Assembly: GCA_963771715.1 (NCBI GenBank)
Contig: CAVYUQ010000011.1
Span: 322,572-386,571, forward strand
From: JACVRW01 sp963771715
GTDB lineage: Bacteria > Actinomycetota > Thermoleophilia > Solirubrobacterales > Thermoleophilaceae
Length of the DNA: 64,000 nt
Direction of reading: 5' to 3'
Shown here: positions 61,584 through 64,000 of the stretch, piece by piece
How the letters are laid out: each line of letters starts with the position of its first letter
Numbering within the stretch: position 1 is the first letter of the stretch
Notes under the pieces: model-generated
Told to the model about the DNA's origin: nothing
Database searches by the model: none
Seen by the model: the letters and a program-made list of their open reading frames with translations, nothing else
Position numbers and translations under genes: made by a program

Positions 61584-63859
61584 TCAGCCGCCGTTGGACG
61601 CGGCCGTGTAGGCGCGGTTCGGCTGGCCCCGGAGCGCCCTCGCGGCCGGGAGTGGCGTGCCCTGCGCCGTGGCGCCCGCCACGACCGGCAGCACGAGGCT
61701 CGAGGCGCTGCTGCCGCCGAGCGCGATCGTGTTACGGCTCGGCCCCGGTCGACGCTCGCGAAGGCCCAGCGCGGCCGGTCGCCGCCGGGAGCCTGGACCG
61801 TTACGCGGATCCTCGTGCCGGCGCGGAAGGCGTGGGCGACGGGGTAGATCGGCACGCGTACCAGTGTGAAGGCGCCGTGCGGCAGCGGGGCGGCGTCGCC
61901 CCTCAAGTGGGTCGGGAACGGGTCGAGGGTGGTGGAGCGCGCGGGGTCGAGCTTGCGGTGCGAGGCGCGCAGCCAGCCGTTCTGGATGTAGGTCTCGTTG
62001 CCGTCGGGGCGCACCTCGCTGAGGGTCACCTGGAGGTCCGTGTCGCGCGCAGACGACTTGAGGTAGAGGTCCAGGCTCGACGGACCGACGATCACCACGT
62101 CCTGGTCGAGCGCCTCGGTCGCGAATCCCACGCCCTTCCCTGACGCGAGCGGCGCCCACTCGTAGGGTGGCTGCGCCTTCCAAGCGTCTTCCGTCCCGTC
62201 GCCGGGGAGCGTCTGGCGCGGCCGGGCTCGCGGGTCGGCGGTGTAGCGGGCGGAGCCGGCCTTGACCGGCTTGGCGCCGAGCGTGCCGCGCTCGCCGAGG
62301 AAGAACCTCGTCGGGCGAGCCTCCTTCGGCGGCCAGCTCCCGAACCCGAGCTCCCAGGTCGCCCCGAGCGAGCCCGGGCCCTGCGGCCCGGCGCCATTGT
62401 CCATCAGCACCCGCACGCGCGGGTCACGCTCGAACGCGGCCCTTGCGGCGGCCAAGTCCGTGGTGCCGGCAAAGCGGGACTGCTGCACAGGGGCAGCGGG
62501 AGCATCCGCAAGGAAGCTGTAGAGGACGCCGCTGAGGGAGATCACCGACGGCGGGATTGCCGGAACTTCGCGCGCCACGTAGAGCTTCAGAAACTCGGCC
62601 CAGCGCGTGATCGTGGACGGCCCGAGCGAGTCCACATGCACCCCGTTCTGGACCGAGATCCAGACGTTCGGGTTGCGCTCGAGATACCGGAGGCTCTCGG
62701 CGAAGTGCCCGCCGGTCTGCTCGTCTTGGAACTGCCCGACGAGGAACGTCGGCACTCTGTCGCGCTTTAGCCACGGGCCGGGGGCGCGCTGTGCGAACAG
62801 CGAGGGCGTTCGGAACGGATTTCGCCGCTGGATCCTGAGCGCGTTCTGGGTCTGGAGGCGAAGCGCCTGGTTGTCACGGCAGTGCCTGTCGCCACTCTTG
62901 ACAAGCGCGCGGGCGTACGGCTGGCCGCCCCCGGGCGCCGGCCGCGCATCGGCCATGCGCTCTTCGATCCACGTCTGGGCGAAGCCCGAGTTGAAGATCC
63001 CGCCCGGATAGCCGGTTCCGGTGTAGAGGTCGTCCGTCACCGACAGCGGCGCGATCGCGGCCAGGTGCGGGGGACGCGTTCCCGCCACAAAGAGCTGGCT
63101 GATTCCCGAGAACGAGATGCCTGCCATCCCGGGCCTTCCGCCCTTCACCCAGCTCTGCGCGGCGACGGTCTCCACGGCGTCGTAGCCGTCGTAGGTGGTC
63201 GGAAGGTCGAAGAGATCGAAGGCGCCGCCCGAGCAGCCCGAGCCACGCATCTGCACGCTCACCACGGCGAAGTCGAGCATCGGTCCGATCAGCGAGCCGA
63301 CGACCGTCGACGTGGCCGGGGCGAGCGGATCGGACGTGCCCGCGAGTATCGAGTCGAGCAGGTCGTGCGGAGCCGCGACCTGGTAGCCCGAATACTCGAT
63401 CAGGGTCGGGAAAGGCCCATCGTCGAACGTCTTGCCGGCCGGGAGGCGCACCGTCATGGCGAGTTCGACACCGTCGCGCATCTTCACGTAGTTGAGGCCC
63501 TGCTCGAGCTTGGTCCGCCGATAGAAGGAGCGCCCCGGGTTGGCCCCAGCGCGGAGCACGCGGAAGGGACGGCTGCGCTGCCCCCCGCGCCTCACGCGGT
63601 AGCCGCCGCCGGGACGCAGATCTCGGAAGATCTTGCTCCCGAACCGGTCCGCCCGTCCGGCGGCGAGCACGCGCCCACGCGCGTCGAGCAGCTGTAACCG
63701 CTGGCCCCTCCCCGCGTCGAGCACGTAGGCGTGGTTTATGCCGCCGCGCGCCTTGAAGGCAGCCGCATCGGCCGTCGGGACGAGCAGGCAGAGCGCCATC
63801 AGCACAGCGACGAGCGCAATGATCCGGGTGGGCGACCATCGAGCGGCCAGAGCCAGCAC
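61584..63859 (-). CDS. Secreted S15/CocE-NonD-type alpha/beta hydrolase, frame-broken
   Basis: A hydrolase of about 758 residues with a signal peptide (SPTRIIALVAVLMALCLLVP, cleavage near TADA). The fold shows LNYVKMRDGVELAMTVRLPA, VSVQMRGSGCSGGAFDLFD, the nucleophile Ser in GMAGISFSGISQLFVAG, Asp in VPTFLVGQFQDEQTGGHFAE and His in VWISVQNGVHVDSLGP. The jelly-roll domain (VVIVGPSSLDLYLKSSARDT) characterises X-Pro dipeptidyl-peptidase relatives. The frame breaks near 61748, where an extra G follows ASVD; the true tail is NTIALGGSSASSLVLPVVAG and ends at 61584. GTG at 63859 is divergent from the SnoaL gene by 13 bp. Confidence 0.87.
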
Positions 63860-63872
63860 CAGACCAGTGGGC

Positions 63873-64000
63873 GATGTCGCAGGAGAACGTCGAGATCGTT
63901 CGGCGCGTGTCGGACGCCTACAACCGCCGCGACGTCGAAGCGATGCTCGACCAGCTTCACCTGGAGATCGAGTGGCACCCCTGGTTGCAGATCCAGATCG
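63873..64000 (+). CDS. SnoaL-like/NTF2-fold protein, partial
   Basis: The ATG at 63873 begins MSQENVEIVRRVSDAYNRRD, followed by VEAMLDQLHLEIEWHPWLQI before the window ends. It has the same opening as the three other SnoaL-like genes in this window (M-S-x-x-N/K-V-E-I/V-V-R). It is cut off after about 42 codons. Function unknown. Confidence 0.72.

Overview
The window is high-GC, gene-dense bacterial DNA with an actinobacterial character. A non-mycelial, deep-branching actinobacterium such as a member of Thermoleophilia (Solirubrobacterales-like) fits best. Supporting traits are BTAD/SARP regulators, gatCAB, small NTF2-fold (SnoaL-like) paralogues, an intein in a UvrD/PcrA helicase, and frequent start codons sitting 6-9 nt behind a TAnnnT box (leaderless transcription). 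The taxonomic placement is inference; no rRNA gene is present.

Layout. 0-10 kb: a GNAT fragment, a type II NADH dehydrogenase, two secreted proteins, a SRPBCC protein, the gatC-gatA-gatB amidotransferase operon, a methyltransferase, a thioesterase-like protein and two membrane proteins. 10-16 kb: folD, a PcrA helicase carrying a small intein, and an ABC exporter. 16-25 kb: a queuosine-salvage-type protein, a long palindrome, cysE-cysK, two SnoaL-like proteins, an Rrf2 regulator, VanZ-like protein, a NarL-type histidine kinase, an HDOD-LuxR fusion regulator, gltX, and endonuclease IV. 25.2-29.8 kb is an accessory segment: a tRNA-like half, short flanking repeats, a SnoaL-like gene, a two-gene YeeE/YedE sulfur transporter, a decayed polysaccharide deacetylase, a monooxygenase-like protein, and an intact-looking IS1182-family element with a 4-bp target duplication.

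29.8-35.2 kb is a signalling locus. It holds a Ser/Thr kinase fused through a membrane helix to a beta-propeller and a periplasmic-binding-protein domain, a small repeat-containing cell-surface protein, and a SARP/BTAD regulator with universal-stress-like domains. 35.2-53.4 kb is a tightly packed housekeeping run on the minus strand: thrS-infC-rpmI-rplT ending in an intrinsic terminator, then trmH-pheS-pheT-argC-argJ-argB-argD-argG-(small membrane protein) with overlapping start and stop codons, then dnaE. 53.4-64 kb: a fumarylacetoacetase operon, a class V aminotransferase, a PiT phosphate transporter with a DUF47 partner, a metallophosphoesterase, a secreted copper-type protein, a secreted S15-like hydrolase, and the start of another SnoaL-like gene.

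At least 20 single-base frame breaks interrupt otherwise well-conserved genes, including essential ones such as gatA, gltX and pcrA. The simplest explanation is residual indel error in the assembly, so coordinates of broken genes are given end to end. The most notable biology is the receptor-like kinase locus, the endonuclease-free intein, the divergent promoters whose -10 boxes lie inside each other's coding starts, and the copper-monooxygenase-like secreted protein.
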